Assembly (NCBI RefSeq): GCF_024362765.1
Contig: NZ_CP093302.1
Coordinates: forward strand, 2,789,564 to 2,853,563
DNA length: 64,000 nucleotides
Reading direction: 5' to 3'
Origin: Alkalihalobacillus sp. LMS6
GTDB lineage: Bacteria > Bacillota > Bacilli > Bacillales > Bacillaceae_D
Part shown: piece after piece, positions 40,669 to 49,403 of the stretch
Layout of the letters: every line of letters starts with the position of its first letter
How positions within the stretch are numbered: position 1 is the stretch's first letter
Notes under the pieces: model-generated
Database searches by the model: none
What the model saw: the letters and a program-made list of their open reading frames with translations, nothing else
Told to the model about the DNA's origin: nothing
Program-made: the position numbers and the translations under genes

Positions 40669-41856
40669 ATGGCTAATATACAGCCAAGAGGTAAGAATTC
40701 GTATTTCTTTACTGTTTACGCTAAAAATCCGTATACGGGCAAGAATGAGCGAAAGACAATGACCTATAAGGTTGAAGAGAAAATGAGTCCTAAAAAACTC
40801 GATGTTCATTTGCTTGTTGAGTATGAAAAGTTTGCTGAACTTGTGAGGTCAGGAGAATTCTTCACACCACAAAAGATAACAGTGGATGATTTCGCTTCTC
40901 TGTGGATAGCTAATTACTTGGAGACATTGGAAGGCGCAAGCTACAATGCCCACACATCTAAGTATAAACATCATGTAAAGCCAGTGTTAGGCGATAAGCA
41001 AATCACGGCCATAAAAAGTATGGACCTTATAAGATTGCTTGCAGATTTAAAAAGAGTTGATGATCCTGACAATCCATTGTCCATAAGATCTAAGCAAGAC
41101 ATATACCTGACATTAAAGAGCATCTTCAAGTTTGCTGTTCAATGGGAATTTATTAAGAACAACCCTATGGATAAAGTGGACAAGCCACAGCAAAAAAGCG
41201 CACCTCGTAGGACTTTGAATTATTACGATGAGGAAGAAGTAAATAACCTTTTTCTTCTAGCTGAAAAGGAATTACCTCATTGGAAGGTTTTCATTGTTCT
41301 TTTGCTGACAACAGGATTGAGACGTGGTGAAGCATTAGGCATTGAGTGGAAAGATATTGATCTTCAAGAAGGTACAATTGATATCAATAAATCCATTACG
41401 ATGGGTAAAAACGGTATACCAGTTATAAAATCAACAAAAAGTACTTCATCCGATCGACTTGTTTCATTACCTAAATTTGTAACCAAAGAATTGAAAAATT
41501 ATAGAAAGCACTGGTTACAACAAAAAGAAGATAATGAAGATGTTTGGATTGAAGAAGATCGCGAATGGATGATATGCGGATCTGATGGTACACATTTCTA
41601 CCCTACAACTCCTACGACTTATTGGAGAAGATTAACAAAGAAAGCTAATGTAAGGCACATTCGATTACATGATTTAAGGCACACCTCTGCTACATTGTTA
41701 ATTGCACAAGGTATCCACGCAAAGATAATCTCCGAAAGACTTGGACATAAAAAAATAAGCACAACCATGGATATCTATGGTCATGCTTTACGATCTGCAG
41801 ATAGAGCTGCAGCAGATAGTTTCGATAATTTCTTTGCCGAGAAAAAATCGATTTAG
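40669..41856 (+). CDS. int: Tyrosine integrase
   Basis: 395 residues. An arm-binding AP2-like N-terminus (ANIQPRGKNSYFFTVYAKNP), a core-binding domain near 65-170, and a catalytic domain with Arg in TTGLRRGEALG, HDLRHTSATLL, GHKKISTTMDIY (final Tyr nucleophile). It is transcribed toward the tRNA-Ala gene 91 bp away, which is its attachment site. AAAGGAG precedes ATG 40669. Confidence 0.95.
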   Translation: MANIQPRGKNSYFFTVYAKNPYTGKNERKTMTYKVEEKMSPKKLDVHLLVEYEKFAELVRSGEFFTPQKITVDDFASLWIANYLETLEGASYNAHTSKYKHHVKPVLGDKQITAIKSMDLIRLLADLKRVDDPDNPLSIRSKQDIYLTLKSIFKFAVQWEFIKNNPMDKVDKPQQKSAPRRTLNYYDEEEVNNLFLLAEKELPHWKVFIVLLLTTGLRRGEALGIEWKDIDLQEGTIDINKSITMGKNGIPVIKSTKSTSSDRLVSLPKFVTKELKNYRKHWLQQKEDNEDVWIEEDREWMICGSDGTHFYPTTPTTYWRRLTKKANVRHIRLHDLRHTSATLLIAQGIHAKIISERLGHKKISTTMDIYGHALRSADRAAADSFDNFFAEKKSI

Positions 41857-41858
41857 TT

Positions 41859-41882
41859 AACATCAACTTTAACATCAACTTT
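41859..41882. repeat. Tandem 12-bp repeat, candidate integrase arm sites
   Basis: TAACATCAACTT occurs twice head to tail (41859-41870 and 41871-41882), right after the integrase stop and 66 bp from the tRNA gene. Paired short direct repeats at this spot are typical arm-type binding sites of Tn916-like integrases. Confidence 0.6.
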
Positions 41883-41947
41883 ATTTTTTCACCTGTTCCA
41901 CAACGTTACCATTTGTAAAAATCGCTGTATCATAGGGATTTCACTAG

Positions 41948-42020
41948 TGGAGCCTAGGGGGCTCGAACCCCTGACCTCTTCGCTGCCAGCGAAGCGCTCT
42001 CCCAGCTGAGCTAAGGCCCC
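41948..42020 (-). tRNA. tRNA-Ala (anticodon GGC); prophage attachment site
   Basis: The minus strand folds as a complete cloverleaf: acceptor GGGGCCT/AGGCTCC with the G3:U70 alanine identity pair, anticodon loop CTGGCAG, T-loop TTCGAGC. The 3' end (41948) faces the integrase. The bases after the discriminator are CTA rather than CCA, so CCA is not encoded. The 3' part of the gene is the likely attR core; the other att copy is outside the window. Confidence 0.93.
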
Positions 42021-42172
42021 GAATATGTATGAGTTTGATACTACTTTCATAATATATCATAAATAGCCTCAACGCGACAAGCGCTTTTCATCGTGGAAAC
42101 CGTCTGTTTAATCGTGATCATCACGGGTATTGAATAACAAAGCACGAGAAGAAACAAAAGGGGCATAAAAAG

Positions 42173-42361
42173 ATGGTTCGGTTTAACAAATGGATTGACG
42201 CATTGATTTTAGCGATGATAAGCGGTAGTGTTTACTTCGTCTTATCTCTCATTTACGATGATCATGTAAAGTGGATAAATGCGCTCGCTATCGCTGTAGC
42301 GCTTTTTTTAACCCACACATTGCTGATTCCAAGGATTTTCAATAAGCGGAAATCTAACTGA
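42173..42361 (+). CDS. Two-helix membrane protein (62 aa)
   Basis: First chromosomal gene after the tRNA. MVRFNKWIDALILAMISGSV begins a hydrophobic helix; a second (ALAIAVALFLTHTLLIPRIF) follows, with a basic tail (NKRKSN). AAGGGG lies upstream of the ATG. It forms a row of three small rightward membrane-protein genes. Function unknown. Confidence 0.65.
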   Translation: MVRFNKWIDALILAMISGSVYFVLSLIYDDHVKWINALAIAVALFLTHTLLIPRIFNKRKSN

Positions 42362-42383
42362 TCTTGCTTAGGAGTTGAACGGA

Positions 42384-42551
42384 GTGATTTTATTTTTCAC
42401 ATTCATCATTCTCTTTATTATCATGTTTTTGTTAATGGTTATTATTGATTCTGCTTTAAAAAACGAACCGAGCGTAAAGCGATGGTTCATTACTACATTG
42501 ATTTTTACAGTTGTGATCTTTTTAACATTTTTGTCTTTCTCCTTATTTTAA
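42384..42551 (+). CDS. Two-helix membrane protein (55 aa, GTG start)
   Basis: GTG 42384 follows AGGAG nine bases upstream. (M)ILFFTFIILFIIMFLLMVII is a long hydrophobic helix; after a polar loop (KNEPSVKRW) comes LIFTVVIFLTFLSFSLF. It lies 22 bp after the previous stop and 21 bp before the next start, so the three small genes are probably co-transcribed. Function unknown. Confidence 0.55.
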   Translation: MILFFTFIILFIIMFLLMVIIDSALKNEPSVKRWFITTLIFTVVIFLTFLSFSLF

Positions 42552-42572
42552 ATAAAGATTGAGGTGCTGTAG

Positions 42573-42785
42573 ATGAGTGTGTTCCGCGTAATAGGTCATG
42601 GGTTTGTCATTTCTATATGTTCAACGAGTTTATATTTACTATTGATATGGCTATTAGGAGATATAAGCGAAGTTCGGGGTTCCATTTTTGCCATTGTCCT
42701 TGGCTCATTTATTGGCGGTTCCATTCGAGGGATCGTAAAAGAGCGCAACCGTAACAAACGAAACCGAATACCTAAAACGAAATAA
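42573..42785 (+). CDS. Two-helix membrane protein (70 aa)
   Basis: MSVFRVIGHGFVISICSTSL and YLLLIWLLGD form the first hydrophobic stretch, then FAIVLGSFIGGSIRGIV and a strongly basic tail (KERNRNKRNRIPKTK). GAGGTG precedes the start. It is the third gene of a small membrane-protein cluster. Function unknown. Confidence 0.6.
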   Translation: MSVFRVIGHGFVISICSTSLYLLLIWLLGDISEVRGSIFAIVLGSFIGGSIRGIVKERNRNKRNRIPKTK

Positions 42786-42788
42786 AGC

Positions 42789-42950
42789 CTATCCTAACAA
42801 CACACCAATTACATACCAAATCAACCCGCCAATCACACCAACAAAGCCAGCTTGAATGATTAATTCCCCTGTTACTTTTTTTGTTTTCGCAACGTCTAAA
42901 ATAATCCATCCGAAAAAGACGGCAAAAGCAAGAATAATTGCATCAGTCAT
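42789..42950 (-). CDS. Small membrane protein (53 aa)
   Basis: ATG 42950 follows GGAGGG. MTDAIILAFAVFFGWIILDV and GFVGVIGGLIWYVIGVLLG are two hydrophobic segments around KTKKVTGE. It converges on the preceding cluster with only 3 bp between stops. Function unknown. Confidence 0.6.
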   Translation of the reverse strand: MTDAIILAFAVFFGWIILDVAKTKKVTGELIIQAGFVGVIGGLIWYVIGVLLG

Positions 42951-43011
42951 TGTTATCCCTCCACGTTCTCTTCCTACTTTAGCAAGAACTTAGAGGGACC
43001 GCAAACAATAG

Positions 43012-43428
43012 TTACAGTTGAAAGGTTTGTTCAACTTCTTCTATTAAATTTTTGGCGACGTCGACATATTTCTCGTCCACTTCCCCATCTTTATCAATTG
43101 GTCGCTGAAATTGGTTAATTAGTCCATCAACCGCAGGGGGGATGTAGCCTCCTATGCCTTCATCTGTGTTTCCATCTTGATAGACATGGTTTAGTAAATA
43201 CGGCTTCCCCATTTCAAATACAGCATGGCTTGAGCCAACTTCTCCTTCTACTGCTGTAAACGGTAAACGAAGAAATGTATAGCCTCCTTCTTCTGCTAGC
43301 TTATAATCATAATAACCATGATCGTAATCCCAATTTCCACCAATTGAATAACCAAGAGGCGTTAATAATGACTCTAATTCTTTTGCTTTCACTTCTTTGC
43401 CTTCAATTTTTGAAGATACATAAATCAT
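43012..43428 (-). CDS. yugN: YugN-like family protein
   Basis: 138 residues, MIYVSSKIEGKEVKAKELES with GGNWDYDHGYYDYKLAEEGG and YTFLRLPFTAVEGEVGSS, the YugN pattern. The gene lies next to pgi as in B. subtilis. No function has been assigned to the family. AGGAGC precedes ATG 43428. Confidence 0.85.
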   Translation of the reverse strand: MIYVSSKIEGKEVKAKELESLLTPLGYSIGGNWDYDHGYYDYKLAEEGGYTFLRLPFTAVEGEVGSSHAVFEMGKPYLLNHVYQDGNTDEGIGGYIPPAVDGLINQFQRPIDKDGEVDEKYVDVAKNLIEEVEQTFQL

Positions 43429-43491
43429 ATGACCGCTCCTAATCGTTTTTATTGATTAGTGTGTGAGCCTTCGAAAAACTTATGCATCAAA

Positions 43492-43521
43492 AAAGCACGG
43501 ACGATGGTTCATCCGTGCTTT
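43492..43521. terminator. Terminator downstream of pgi
   Basis: AAAGCACGGA and TCCGTGCTTT (43492-43501 and 43512-43521) form a 10-bp stem with 10-base loop. On the minus strand TTTTTT follows, closing the pgi transcript. Confidence 0.85.
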
Positions 43522-43527
43522 CCCTGT

Positions 43528-44874
43528 TTACAGCCGTTTTTCAAGTTCTTCTTTTTCTTTTTCAAAACCAGGCTTTCCAAGTAAAGCAAACATATTTTTC
43601 TTATATGCTTCTACTCCTGGTTGATCAAACGGGTTAACGCCCAATAAGTAGCCACTTACTGCGACCGCTTTTTCAAAGAAATACACAAGATAGCCAAATG
43701 TGTACTCATCAAGCTTTGGAATCGACACGATTAAGTTTGGAACACCGCCATCTGTGTGAGCGAGCATCGTCCCTTTAAACGCTTGTTTGTTCACAAAATC
43801 CATTGTTTCCCCAGCAAGATAATTTAATCCGTCTAAATCTTGCTCTGCTTTTTCAATTTCAATATGCTTGTCCACATTCTCAACATGTAAGACAGTTTCA
43901 AATAAATCACGACGTCCATCTTGCACATATTGACCCATTGAGTGAAGATCTGTAGAAAAATCTACTGAGGCAGGATAAATGCCTTTTTGGTCTTTTCCTT
44001 CACTTTCACCAAATAGTTGCTTCCACCACTCTGAAACAAAGTGAAGCTGCGGCTCATAGTTCACCATAAGTTCAATTGTCTTCCCTTTGTTATATAGAAC
44101 ATTGCGAACTGCTGCATATTGGTATGCTTCGTTTTCTTCAAGCTTAGGTGAAGCATACGCATCTCTCGCATCTGCAGCACCTTTCATCATTTGTTCAATA
44201 TTAAGGCCAGATACAGCAATCGGTAAAAGTCCAACAGCAGTTAAAACAGAAAAACGTCCTCCAACGTCATCAGGAATAACAAATGACTCGTATCCCTCTT
44301 CGTTTGCTAGCGTTTTTAGCGCACCTTTTTCTTTATCTGTTGTCGCATAAATGCGTGTACGCGCTTCTTCTTTACCGTACTTCTTTTCCAAGAAGTCACG
44401 GAAAATCCGGAATGCGATAGCCGGCTCCGTAGTTGTGCCAGATTTCGAAATGACATTTACAGAGACGTCGCACCCTTCCAGCAAGTCAAATAAATCGCGA
44501 ATATAGGTTGAACTGATATTCTGTCCGACAAAAATGACTTGTGGCGCGTTACGCTGTTCGTTTGATAGGACATTAAAAAATGAATGATTTAACGCTTCAA
44601 TTGCTGCTCTTGCCCCTAAATAGGAACCACCAATTCCGGCAACAAGTAACACGTCTGAATCGTTGCGGATTTTTTTAGCTGCTTCTTGTATACGTGCAAA
44701 TTCCTCTTTATCATAATCAACTGGTAAGTCGATCCACCCTAAAAAGTCATTCCCTGCTCCTGTTTTTTCGTGAAGGGCTTGATGTGCAGTTGTCACTTGG
44801 CCTTGCAAATGCTTCATCTCATGCTCTCCGAAAAAGGAAAGTGCTTTGCTATAATCGAATTGAATATGTGCCAT
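43528..44874 (-). CDS. pgi: Glucose-6-phosphate isomerase
   Basis: 448 residues, the usual Bacillus length. It interconverts glucose-6-phosphate and fructose-6-phosphate in glycolysis. The SIS folds show [40 protein letters not shown] and [20 protein letters not shown]. Its ribosome binding site AAGGAGGC is inside a long hairpin with a U-run (44883-44925), which may regulate its translation. Confidence 0.97.
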   Translation of the reverse strand: MAHIQFDYSKALSFFGEHEMKHLQGQVTTAHQALHEKTGAGNDFLGWIDLPVDYDKEEFARIQEAAKKIRNDSDVLLVAGIGGSYLGARAAIEALNHSFFNVLSNEQRNAPQVIFVGQNISSTYIRDLFDLLEGCDVSVNVISKSGTTTEPAIAFRIFRDFLEKKYGKEEARTRIYATTDKEKGALKTLANEEGYESFVIPDDVGGRFSVLTAVGLLPIAVSGLNIEQMMKGAADARDAYASPKLEENEAYQYAAVRNVLYNKGKTIELMVNYEPQLHFVSEWWKQLFGESEGKDQKGIYPASVDFSTDLHSMGQYVQDGRRDLFETVLHVENVDKHIEIEKAEQDLDGLNYLAGETMDFVNKQAFKGTMLAHTDGGVPNLIVSIPKLDEYTFGYLVYFFEKAVAVSGYLLGVNPFDQPGVEAYKKNMFALLGKPGFEKEKEELEKRL

Positions 44875-44876
44875 TA

Positions 44877-44925
44877 AAAAGAGCCTCCTTATATTCGGTA
44901 CTTCATTAATGTACCGAAAGGAGGC
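44877..44925 (-). promoter_or_regulatory. Hairpin over the pgi ribosome binding site
   Basis: On the minus strand GCCTCCTT-TCGGTAC, loop ATTAATGAA, GTACCGA-ATAT-AAGGAGGC, then TCTTTTT. The 3' arm is the pgi Shine-Dalgarno sequence. The structure with its T-run also looks like the ddl terminator. It could be both a terminator and a translation block. Confidence 0.6.
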
Positions 44926-44940
44926 AAAAAATACAAGTAA

Positions 44941-46044
44941 TCAGCGGTCAAAAACCGAGCTCTTTAACAGCTTATCCTGTTCATGACGTTCAATTGCTAA
45001 ATCAATTAGCGTGGAAATTAAATCTTGGTAGGAAAGCCCGCTCTCTTCCCAAAGCTTTGGATACATGCTGATTTTTGTGAACCCTGGAAGTGTGTTAATT
45101 TCATTAATCACTACTTCATGATCTTCTGTTAAGAAAACATCTACTCGTGCTAACCCTTCACAATTTAAAGCTTGGTAAGCACGTTTAGCAATTTCTTGAA
45201 TTTGTGCGCTAACATCTTCTGAAAGTTCTGCTGGAATGGCAAGTTTTGCACCATCTTCGCTAATGTATTTCGCATCATACGAATAGAAACCGTCTTGTGG
45301 CAAAATTTCTCCACATACACTTGCTTTTGGTTCATCATTCCCAAGAACCGCACATTCAATTTCTCTTCCAACAACTGCTGCTTCAATTAAAACTTTATGA
45401 TCATAGGAAAAAGCAGATTCTACAGCTTCCTGAAGTTCAGCTTCATTTGTCGCCTTACTAACGCCAACAGATGAGCCTTGATTGGCTGGCTTAATAAAGA
45501 CCGGCATCCCTAAAGATTCGTTAATCTCATTAAAGTTAATAGATGCTTTCGTTGAACGATTAAAGCTTACCCCGTTCGCTACTTGAAGCCCTTCTGCTTG
45601 AAGAAGTTTCTTAGCGATATCTTTATCCATACTCACTGCAGATCCTAAAACATTTGAACCAACAAATGGTAAATTTGCGATTCGCATCATTCCTTGTAGA
45701 GACCCATCTTCTCCAAGCGTTCCGTGTACAATTGGAAAAATTACGTCTAGCTGTCCAAGCGCCGTATGTTGATTAACGGGCTGGAGTTGATTGGATTCTT
45801 TTCCAGGTAAAAAAGAAATCCCTTCATTTGATTTATTAAGCTCAATTAAAGCTGGATTGTCTTCATTTAATAAGAAATTAGAGGCTTCATTTAAATGCCA
45901 TTGGCCTTGTTTATCAATACCGATAAGTGTAACGTCAAACCGATCTTTATCGATCGCGTCGACTATGTTTTTTGCTGATTGAAGCGATACTTCATGTTCA
46001 GCTGATTTTCCACCAAAAATAATTCCTACACGTGTTTTTGCCAA
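44941..46044 (-). CDS. ddl: D-alanine--D-alanine ligase
   Basis: Makes D-Ala-D-Ala for peptidoglycan. TTG 46044 gives (M)[20 protein letters not shown], the expected family start, with AAGGAG 10 bases upstream; GTG 46053 is too close to that site. ATP-grasp motifs follow: [20 protein letters not shown] and [20 protein letters not shown]. It is inserted between pgi and the yugJ-like gene, a position different from B. subtilis. Confidence 0.93.
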   Translation of the reverse strand: MAKTRVGIIFGGKSAEHEVSLQSAKNIVDAIDKDRFDVTLIGIDKQGQWHLNEASNFLLNEDNPALIELNKSNEGISFLPGKESNQLQPVNQHTALGQLDVIFPIVHGTLGEDGSLQGMMRIANLPFVGSNVLGSAVSMDKDIAKKLLQAEGLQVANGVSFNRSTKASINFNEINESLGMPVFIKPANQGSSVGVSKATNEAELQEAVESAFSYDHKVLIEAAVVGREIECAVLGNDEPKASVCGEILPQDGFYSYDAKYISEDGAKLAIPAELSEDVSAQIQEIAKRAYQALNCEGLARVDVFLTEDHEVVINEINTLPGFTKISMYPKLWEESGLSYQDLISTLIDLAIERHEQDKLLKSSVFDR

Positions 46045-46117
46045 ACCCTTCACTCTCCTTCCCGTTTATTATACACGGAAATAGCTTGTTACAGAATGAG
46101 AAATACGTAATGAAAAA

Positions 46118-46141
46118 AGACAACCAAAAATTGGCTGCCTT
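46118..46141 (-). terminator. Terminator after the alcohol dehydrogenase gene
   Basis: On the minus strand GGCAGCCAA, short loop, TTGGTTGTC followed by TTTTTT. It closes the leftward dehydrogenase transcript ahead of ddl. Confidence 0.65.
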
Positions 46142-46148
46142 CTTTATT

Positions 46149-47312
46149 TTACAGGGCTTGTTTGAGAATCTCTAACGATTCTGGCTTACCAATTTTGTGG
46201 TAGTTGCCGTAATAGCCATTTGCACTCGCGATGTCTGCAATTTCTTCAATCTGATCTTCTGTAATTTCATAATGACTTAACGTTGATGGTGCCCCTAAAG
46301 CTGTCCAGAACGCTGACAATTTGTCGATTCCTTCTAAAGCAACATCACGATCTTCTTTGCCCGTACGATCTACACCAAAAACACGCTCGGCAAGTTGTGC
46401 ACCGCGCTCTGGATTTACATCAACGCTATGACGCATCCAGTGCGGGAATAAAATTGCTAATCCACCGGCATGAGGAATATCGGAAACGGCAGATACAGCG
46501 TGCTCTAAGTTATGTGTACCCCAGTCGCCCCGCGCGCCCATTTGTGTAATTCCGTTAAGCGCCATGGTGCCACTATAAAGAATCGTTTCACGTAAATCCG
46601 TGTCTTCTAAATCATTTAGCAAGTCTGGCGCAACTTCCATAACCGTTAAAAGAATCGACTCACATATACGGTCTTGCAAGAGCGTATTTTCAGCTGGGTG
46701 GAAATACGCTTCTAATACATGGGTCATCATATCAACGATGCCATACACGGTTTGATCCCTTGGCACAGACACCGTGTTTTCTGGATCTAAAATAGAAAAG
46801 TTCGGGAACGTAAAAATTGAGCCCCAGCCGACTTTTTGATGGGTATCCCAATTTGTAATGACCGATCCGGAATTCATTTCTGATCCGGTTGCTGCTAACG
46901 TTAAAATCGTACCGAACGGAAGGGCATCTTCTGCGAGTTCTTTTTTTGTAATAATGTCCCAGACGTCTGTTTCCGTCCGTGCGCCTACAGCAATGGCTTT
47001 CGTTGCATCAATCACGCTTCCACCACCAACAGCTAAAATAAAGCCGATCGAGTGCTCTTTACAAAGTTCAATCCCTTTGCGAACAGTCTTTAAGCGCGGG
47101 TTAGGCTCGACACCAGCCAATTCCGTGACGTTACAGCCTGCATATTGCAATTGTTGCATGACCGTATCATATAAGCCATTTTTCTTAATACTGCCGCCAC
47201 CGTATACAAGTAGTACATTGCGATCGTATACAACGAGTTCATCTGCTAAATTTTCTGTTTTGCCTTGTCCAAAAATTAATTTAGTCGGGTTATAAAATGT
47301 AAAAGCGTCCAT
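46149..47312 (-). CDS. yugJ: Iron-containing NAD(P)H-dependent alcohol dehydrogenase (YugJ/BdhA type)
   Basis: 387 residues of the Fe-ADH family: [20 protein letters not shown] at the start, [17 protein letters not shown] for the nucleotide site, and metal ligands in [31 protein letters not shown]. The butanol-dehydrogenase-like members reduce aldehydes. Neighbours match the yug block of B. subtilis, which contains two such genes (yugJ and yugK); here only one is present. Confidence 0.9.
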   Translation of the reverse strand: MDAFTFYNPTKLIFGQGKTENLADELVVYDRNVLLVYGGGSIKKNGLYDTVMQQLQYAGCNVTELAGVEPNPRLKTVRKGIELCKEHSIGFILAVGGGSVIDATKAIAVGARTETDVWDIITKKELAEDALPFGTILTLAATGSEMNSGSVITNWDTHQKVGWGSIFTFPNFSILDPENTVSVPRDQTVYGIVDMMTHVLEAYFHPAENTLLQDRICESILLTVMEVAPDLLNDLEDTDLRETILYSGTMALNGITQMGARGDWGTHNLEHAVSAVSDIPHAGGLAILFPHWMRHSVDVNPERGAQLAERVFGVDRTGKEDRDVALEGIDKLSAFWTALGAPSTLSHYEITEDQIEEIADIASANGYYGNYHKIGKPESLEILKQAL

Positions 47313-47500
47313 GAAGGAGCCTCCTTTTAAAATTGATCCACTTTAATCGTAGCTTTTTTGTCCTTTATACGCAAAGATAACAACCTGATTTTATTTCCAC
47401 TTTTATTGGTAGTCATCGCCTAGAATAATCACGTGTTTTCCATCCAATCTAAGAAGAGTACATCTCAATCGATGTGCAAAACAAAAGGAGGTGCTTTTAA

Positions 47501-47734
47501 GTGAGTGGAATTCAAAAAGCAGCATTAGTATTAGCCATCATCGGCGCGATTAACTGGGGATTAATCGGCTTCTTCCGATTTGACCTCGTCGCTTTCCTAT
47601 TTAACGGTCAAGCGTCAGCTATTTCGCGCGTGATTTATGCTTTAGTTGGTTTAGCTGGTCTTTATGCCATTTCGATTCTAATGAAACCAAAAGAAGAGTT
47701 AGGCCGCGACCATGAAGTGGAGCCACAACGATAA
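47501..47734 (+). CDS. yuzA: DUF378 membrane protein (YuzA-like)
   Basis: 77 residues starting at GTG 47501 after AAAGGAGGTG. ALVLAIIGAINWGLIGFFRF and SRVIYALVGLAGLYAISILM are the two helices of DUF378. The same gene follows yugJ in B. subtilis. Function unknown. Confidence 0.88.
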   Translation: MSGIQKAALVLAIIGAINWGLIGFFRFDLVAFLFNGQASAISRVIYALVGLAGLYAISILMKPKEELGRDHEVEPQR

Positions 47735-47737
47735 AAA

Positions 47738-47757
47738 CAGCTAGTTTTCACTAGCTG
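47738..47757. terminator. Bidirectional terminator between yuzA and yugI
   Basis: CAGCTAGT, loop TTTC, ACTAGCTG, with CTTTTTTT on plus and a run of T on minus. It serves both converging genes. Confidence 0.85.
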
Positions 47758-47763
47758 CTTTTT

Positions 47764-48180
47764 TTATTTCTTCGCGCGCTTATTTAAATCTGCTTGAATT
47801 TCGTTTGACTGCTTTAACCACTCTTTAAGTTTATCTTCAAGTGTATTAAAGCCTTGTTGTTTCTGCTGAGCTGCTTGAGGCTTGCGCGCTCCGCCGCCAG
47901 CGTTTGGTGTACGTGGTTTCGCTTGTGGACGAGCAGGCGCCTCTTGCGTTGCACGGATTGATAAAGAAATCTTTCCAGATTCTTGATCAACGGACATGAC
48001 TTTTACTTTCACTTCGTCTCCTACTGTTAATACATCTGCAATATCTTTCACATAACCGTGAGCGACTTCAGAAATATGAACGAGACCTTGTTTTTTCTCA
48101 TCAATTGCTACAAAGGCTCCGAAAGGCTTGATTCCCGTTACCTTTCCCTCTATAATGCTACCTTCTTCGTAATTAGACAT
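47764..48180 (-). CDS. yugI: S1-domain RNA-binding protein (YugI, general stress protein 13 family)
   Basis: 138 residues. Residues 1-75 are an S1 OB-fold (GSIIEGKVTGIKPFGAFVAI, GLVHISEVAHGYVKDIADVL). A basic, low-complexity linker (PARPQAKPRTPNAGGGARKP) and a charged end follow. YugI binds RNA or ribosomes. The order matches B. subtilis. Confidence 0.9.
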   Translation of the reverse strand: MSNYEEGSIIEGKVTGIKPFGAFVAIDEKKQGLVHISEVAHGYVKDIADVLTVGDEVKVKVMSVDQESGKISLSIRATQEAPARPQAKPRTPNAGGGARKPQAAQQKQQGFNTLEDKLKEWLKQSNEIQADLNKRAKK

Positions 48181-48258
48181 TCATATACAACTCCTAAACA
48201 ATGATTTAACCAATTAATTTTACCATAGGTTTCTCTATAGCGCAAAGTCCGTTCACGT

Positions 48259-49392
48259 TTATTCGCTGATTAGCGTCCCATTTTTCAAAAAGACTTCATT
48301 CACACGGATGTTTAAATATTTTTCATACTTCTCTTTAAGGTAACGTTCTTGACCGTTTAACAAAGAGATTACTTTCCCATCTTCTTGAACGCGCCCTGTT
48401 CGTCCAGCACGGTGAAGGTAGCTTTCGAATGACCGAGAGGCATCAAGCTGAATAATGTGAGATACTTTTTCGATATCAATTCCTCTTGCAGCAACATCTG
48501 TCGCCACTAAAATCGATGCTGCACCACTTTTAAAACGGGCGATTGCTTGTTCTCGATCTGTTTTCGTTTGTTCAGAAGACAATGCGACGGCCTCAATTTT
48601 ACGGTAGCGTAATTTTTCAACAGTCTCATTTAATCGGTCTAAATGATTAACAAACACAATTCCTTTTTTGATCTCTTCTGCGTGAACAATTTTACGAACG
48701 GTATCAATTCGATCTCGTTCTTCAATCATGACGGCAAGATGTTCAATTTGCTCTGGTAAAGTCGATGTATTTTCTTCCAATTTTTCTACGTTTGGTGAAA
48801 AGACTTTAAGCTTGTCCTCCAACCCTTTAGGGATCGTGGCAGAAGCAAATAACCCTTGGACGTTATAGCCTAATCGTTTTCCAAGCTCCTCAACGTCTTT
48901 CCAAGATTCTTGTTCCTCGACTAACCGATCCACTTCATCAAGGACAAACATGCGGATATTTGCTAACTTAATTTTTTTTAGTCGAATTAGCTCCATTAAG
49001 CGACCTGGTGTTCCAACCGCAATATGTGGTTTACTTTTCTTGAGCTTTTCGACTTGGCGATTCACATTCGCCCCACCAATAAACGCCATCGATGACAATG
49101 TGGTTTGAGCCGTCACTTCTTTAATAACCGATTCGATTTGAACAGCCAACTCTTGCGAAGGAGCCACAATTACAGCCTGAATCGTTTGTTGATCTGCCTC
49201 AATTGCTGCTAAAAGTGGGAGGACATATGCTAATGTCTTTCCTGAACCTGTTTGCGAACGAAACATCACGCTTTCACCCTTCAATGCTTTAGGAATCACA
49301 GCTTGTTGAATCGGCGTCGGTTCTGTAATGTTCTTTTTTTCGAGGTTTTCATTTATTTGGGGGGATACGTGTAAATTCAATTGATTAATCAT
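48259..49392 (-). CDS. DEAD-box RNA helicase (DEVD variant, YfmL-like)
   Basis: 377 residues from ATG 49392 (AGAGGAG upstream). Motifs: Q (EPTPIQQAVIP), I SQTGSGKT, Ia PSQELAVQ, II DEVD in place of DEAD, III SAT, V ATDVAARGID, VI HRAGRTGR. The C-terminus is short, as in ribosome-assembly helicases of the YfmL/CshC type. It lies just after thiM. Confidence 0.88.
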   Translation of the reverse strand: MINQLNLHVSPQINENLEKKNITEPTPIQQAVIPKALKGESVMFRSQTGSGKTLAYVLPLLAAIEADQQTIQAVIVAPSQELAVQIESVIKEVTAQTTLSSMAFIGGANVNRQVEKLKKSKPHIAVGTPGRLMELIRLKKIKLANIRMFVLDEVDRLVEEQESWKDVEELGKRLGYNVQGLFASATIPKGLEDKLKVFSPNVEKLEENTSTLPEQIEHLAVMIEERDRIDTVRKIVHAEEIKKGIVFVNHLDRLNETVEKLRYRKIEAVALSSEQTKTDREQAIARFKSGAASILVATDVAARGIDIEKVSHIIQLDASRSFESYLHRAGRTGRVQEDGKVISLLNGQERYLKEKYEKYLNIRVNEVFLKNGTLISE

Positions 49393-49403
49393 GCTTAACT
49401 CCT

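Larger units (their letters stand above)
1049..40909. repeat. Dispersed 10-bp motif CTGTGGRNAG, about 44 copies
   Basis: Read by eye. Plus-strand starts: 5884, 6072, 6965, 7269, 8688, 9411, 14509, 15830, 16744, 17674, 18886, 19641, 23511, 24801, 29984, 31497, 33353, 35148, 36220, 37119, 40900. Minus-strand copies (left ends): 1049, 2117, 4229, 6565, 7817, 14121, 14834, 18057, 19008, 19458, 20965, 24338, 24477, 24811, 28828, 30502, 31070, 31863, 33380, 36069, 38340, 40237, 40489. By chance about 0.6 copies are expected in 42 kb on both strands. None was seen from 42 to 64 kb. Most copies are inside genes in varying frames. The regulatory region 9.42-14.12 kb and most of the tape-measure gene are free of exact copies. 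Function unknown. Confidence 0.85.
1..41947. mobile_element. Temperate siphophage prophage (left end outside window)
   Basis: A continuous run of phage genes covers early replication, an immunity switch, lysis, tail, head, packaging and an integrase. The right boundary is the 3' end of a tRNA-Ala gene at 41948. The left boundary is not in the window: a coding region runs off position 1 and I see no second copy of the tRNA 3' end. Nearly all phage genes point left; the exceptions are the repressor, a second HTH gene, a few accessory genes and the integrase. The gene set looks complete for the part that is visible, with no obvious disruption, so the prophage may be functional (inference). Confidence 0.95.

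Noticed and set aside
40561-40809. Leftward frame over the integrase promoter and start
   Set aside because: It overlaps the well-supported integrase start and lacks a ribosome site.
1-41947. CRISPR array or insertion sequence inside the prophage
   Set aside because: No evenly spaced direct repeats with unique spacers and no transposase frame with terminal inverted repeats were seen. The dispersed motif is too short and irregular for CRISPR.
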